Shown: piece after piece, positions 43,649-45,334 of the stretch
Layout of the letters: each line of letters starts with the position of its first letter
Position numbering within the stretch: position 1 is the first letter of the stretch
Assembly (NCBI GenBank): GCA_013215165.1
Contig: JABSRG010000023.1
Location: 1-45,334, forward strand
DNA from: Opitutales bacterium
Lineage (GTDB): Bacteria; Verrucomicrobiota; Verrucomicrobiia; Opitutales; JABSRG01
Length of the DNA: 45,334 nucleotides
Direction: 5' to 3'
The notes under the pieces: generated by a model
The model's input: only the letters and a program-made list of their open reading frames with translations
Database searches by the model: none
Told to the model about the DNA's origin: nothing
Translations under genes and position numbers: made by a program

Positions 43649-44839
43649 TCAGTATTGAGTATAGGACAATAATTCCTGTTCCGGGATATCAGATATCTGA
43701 TTTAGGTCTTTAATAGAAAATAGCGCTGCTTCAGGATCGTTGGCTTCCTCTATTGCAACCAATCTATCCGCCAGCGTGCTCGCTTCTCGGATTCCTATTA
43801 AATCATAGGTTAATCCGTCCATTGAGTGATGTGAAGCCACGGCCTCTCCAACCTCATAAGCGAAGCCCCAAAGCTGTAACAGGTAAGCACCTACCGTCGC
43901 ATGGTTTTCTCCAAATATTTCTTCCTCAGCCCTAAACTTCTTATCAGAATCCTGCGGGTATGTGTCATGAAGGATGATGTATTTATACGGATTGTAAGTA
44001 AGCAGAATTGTCTCTCCAATATTGAGTAACATTCCCGCAATAAACGCATCGTCAGCGAGGGAATTGTCTTCGTTTTTATCTTTAAAAATAGACCTTGATA
44101 GCCGTGCTACTTTGAGGGAACGTGAGCGCCATTTTTCGAGATCGAACATCTGAGAAAGAGAATCGGAAAGGATGGAGAAGACTTCCTCCTTGAGGATCAA
44201 AGCGCGGATTGTTTCGACACCCAAGGCAGCCACAGCCTGCTCGCAATTCGAGATCCGACTACCGAACCCAAAGCAGGACGAATTGACTGTCTTTAAAATC
44301 TTTCCAACGAGCGCTGGGTCAGACTCGAGAATTCTACTAATCTCAGAGACATCACATGCCTCGCCTTGAATCGTATCCACGAGATCGCGATATAACTTAG
44401 GAGGTGTGGGCAATGACTCTGTCTGACCGATAAAGCCCTTCAATTGATGGCTGCTCATTGATTCGAGAAGCCAACTTGTTTGTTCAATACGGGTCCTAAG
44501 TTCATCTGGATCGCAGGGTTTCGAGATATATTGATGGGCTATATTAAACGTCTTCACCAACTGCTCCTTGTCAGAATATCCAGACAAGACAAAACGGACG
44601 ACTTCAGAGTGCTTGCTTTGCACAATTTTAAGGAGTTCCGCCCCATCCATCTCAGGCATGCGCATGTCAGAGATTATGATGTCAATATCCTCGTTTTCGA
44701 GGATACCCAGTGCGGTTTGGGCATTATCACAGAAGTTCATATCCCACTGCTTTCTATAGGGCCTTAACGATCTTCGGATCGCTCCTAATACATAGGGTTC
44801 ATCATCGACGAAAAAAATTCTATTTTTTCGCTCCATCAT
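43649..44839 (-). CDS. Response regulator with HDOD output domain
   Basis: This 396-residue protein has a receiver domain (1-125) with VDDE at 11-14, phospho-acceptor Asp58 in IIISDMRMPEM and Lys107 in YISKPCD, then an HDOD domain (about 145-360; LPTPPKLYRDLVDTI, SDPALVGKILKTVNSS, AVAALGVETIRALIL, HATVGAYLLQLWGF, EAVASHHS). HDOD domains are helical signalling modules without proven catalysis. ATG 44839 has GGAG 7 bases before it. It is the first gene of the operon with the PhnD-like protein (gap 13) and kinase, and may be the cognate regulator. Confidence 0.92.
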   Translation of the reverse strand: MMERKNRIFFVDDEPYVLGAIRRSLRPYRKQWDMNFCDNAQTALGILENEDIDIIISDMRMPEMDGAELLKIVQSKHSEVVRFVLSGYSDKEQLVKTFNIAHQYISKPCDPDELRTRIEQTSWLLESMSSHQLKGFIGQTESLPTPPKLYRDLVDTIQGEACDVSEISRILESDPALVGKILKTVNSSCFGFGSRISNCEQAVAALGVETIRALILKEEVFSILSDSLSQMFDLEKWRSRSLKVARLSRSIFKDKNEDNSLADDAFIAGMLLNIGETILLTYNPYKYIILHDTYPQDSDKKFRAEEEIFGENHATVGAYLLQLWGFAYEVGEAVASHHSMDGLTYDLIGIREASTLADRLVAIEEANDPEAALFSIKDLNQISDIPEQELLSYTQY

Positions 44840-44869
44840 TTTATTACTCCGCTAATGCAAAAGGTGACT

Positions 44870-45334
44870 TCATGCGGCGTATTTGGCATGTGGGTGTTGG
44901 AAGCATGAAATGATCTTTTTCGGGCGTATGGAGAGCATATACATGGCGACGTCCACCTTGGCTCTTAGGGTTATTGCGTCGTTAGCCGGACCGCCTTTAA
45001 ACGCTTCATGCTTGAGGGTTTGGTTGAGGTATTCGTCTGGGTTGAGCTCCGGGCTATAACTAGGCAAGTAGAACAGTTCGATGCGGTGCTTATGGTTTTC
45101 CAGCCACTCTTTGACGAGTTTGCTGTGATGGACACGGAGGTTGTCGACGATGAGGAAGATCTTACGTTTTCGGTGCCGGATGAGCCGTTTGATGAAGTCG
45201 ATAAAGATGTCGGCGTTGAGGGCCTGTTTCAGGGCCATCCACTGCATCTTTCCTTGATTGTTGATCGCGCTTATGACGCTGGCATGAAAACGTTTGGCAG
45301 ACTGGCGCACGACGGGAGTTTGCCCTTTGGGAGC
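44870..45334 (-). mobile_element. IS630-type transposase, 5' part outside window
   Basis: The frame stays open to the window edge, so at least 154 C-terminal residues are present. It has the IS630/Tc1-mariner DDE features: PKGQTPVVR at the edge, FLIVDNLRVHHSKLV with the second Asp, and LPSYSPELNPDEYLNQTLKH, where the third acidic residue of the catalytic triad lies (Asp/Glu after NP). The transposase would cut and join the element, usually at TA. The left terminal repeat should lie just past the stop (44840-44869) but I could not define it without the other end. Confidence 0.9.

Overview
The window looks like chromosome from a Gram-negative, lipid A-making bacterium, most likely of the Verrucomicrobiota (Opitutales/Puniceicoccales-like). 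Support: several Gfo/Idh/MocA oxidoreductases with a sugar isomerase, a Trp/Tyr-rich C-terminal repeat secretory protein, an LpxL acyltransferase carrying an extra C-terminal domain, cysteine-free (type B) L31 and L36, and a ribosomal cluster without rimM. The taxon is inferred from gene content only. Base composition is even across the window and no prophage or CRISPR is visible; the one mobile element is an IS630-type transposase running off the right edge.

Layout. 0-5 kb: NhaC-type Na+/H+ antiporter, a gamma-glutamyltransferase broken by one in-frame TAG, tRNA-His and an outer-membrane barrel. 5-9 kb: a three-gene sugar-catabolic operon (xylose isomerase-like protein plus two Gfo/Idh/MocA dehydrogenases) divergent from an AraC regulator. 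9-16 kb: a Trp/Tyr-repeat secreted protein, a DnaQ-like exonuclease, tRNA-Gln with its terminator, then PLP enzyme, LpxL-like acyltransferase and MsbA-like ABC exporter. 16-20 kb: a SprA-type metalloprotease-like gene broken by one TAA, a STAS protein, and a divergent RsbW-GAF-SpoIIE fusion followed by a receiver and an Hpt protein. 20-26 kb: exopolysaccharide export set (Wzc-like tyrosine kinase, Wza-like exporter, outer-membrane barrel, membrane TPR protein). 26-30 kb: CorC/HlyC-type CBS protein, HisC, RmlD-like reductase, lipoate ligase-like protein. 30-34.6 kb: rpmB-rpsP-trmD-rplS-rpmJ-rpmE2 operon, divergent S41 protease and tsaD. 34.5-39.2 kb: AzgA-type purine permease, a transglutaminase-like secreted protein, an orphan type IV pilin-like protein and adenine deaminase; permease and deaminase together suggest purine salvage. 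39.5-45.3 kb: signalling genes: a receiver with a degenerate HD-GYP domain, and an operon of receiver-HDOD, PhnD-like binding protein and histidine kinase, the kinase carrying two in-frame TAA codons.

The most notable observation is that three otherwise well-conserved genes (ggt, sprA-like, histidine kinase) carry four in-frame stops (one TAG, three TAA) without any frameshift. All four are one C-to-T change from a Gln codon, while TAA and TAG also end many normal genes here. Simple gene decay, base-substitution errors in the assembly, or nonsense suppression/readthrough are the alternatives. Other points of interest are a 29-bp GNRA-loop hairpin after ggt, intrinsic terminators whose U-tracts abut the start codons of wza and the PLP-enzyme gene, an outer-membrane barrel gene whose best start would be AUA, and a partner-switch/phosphorelay module beside the exopolysaccharide genes.
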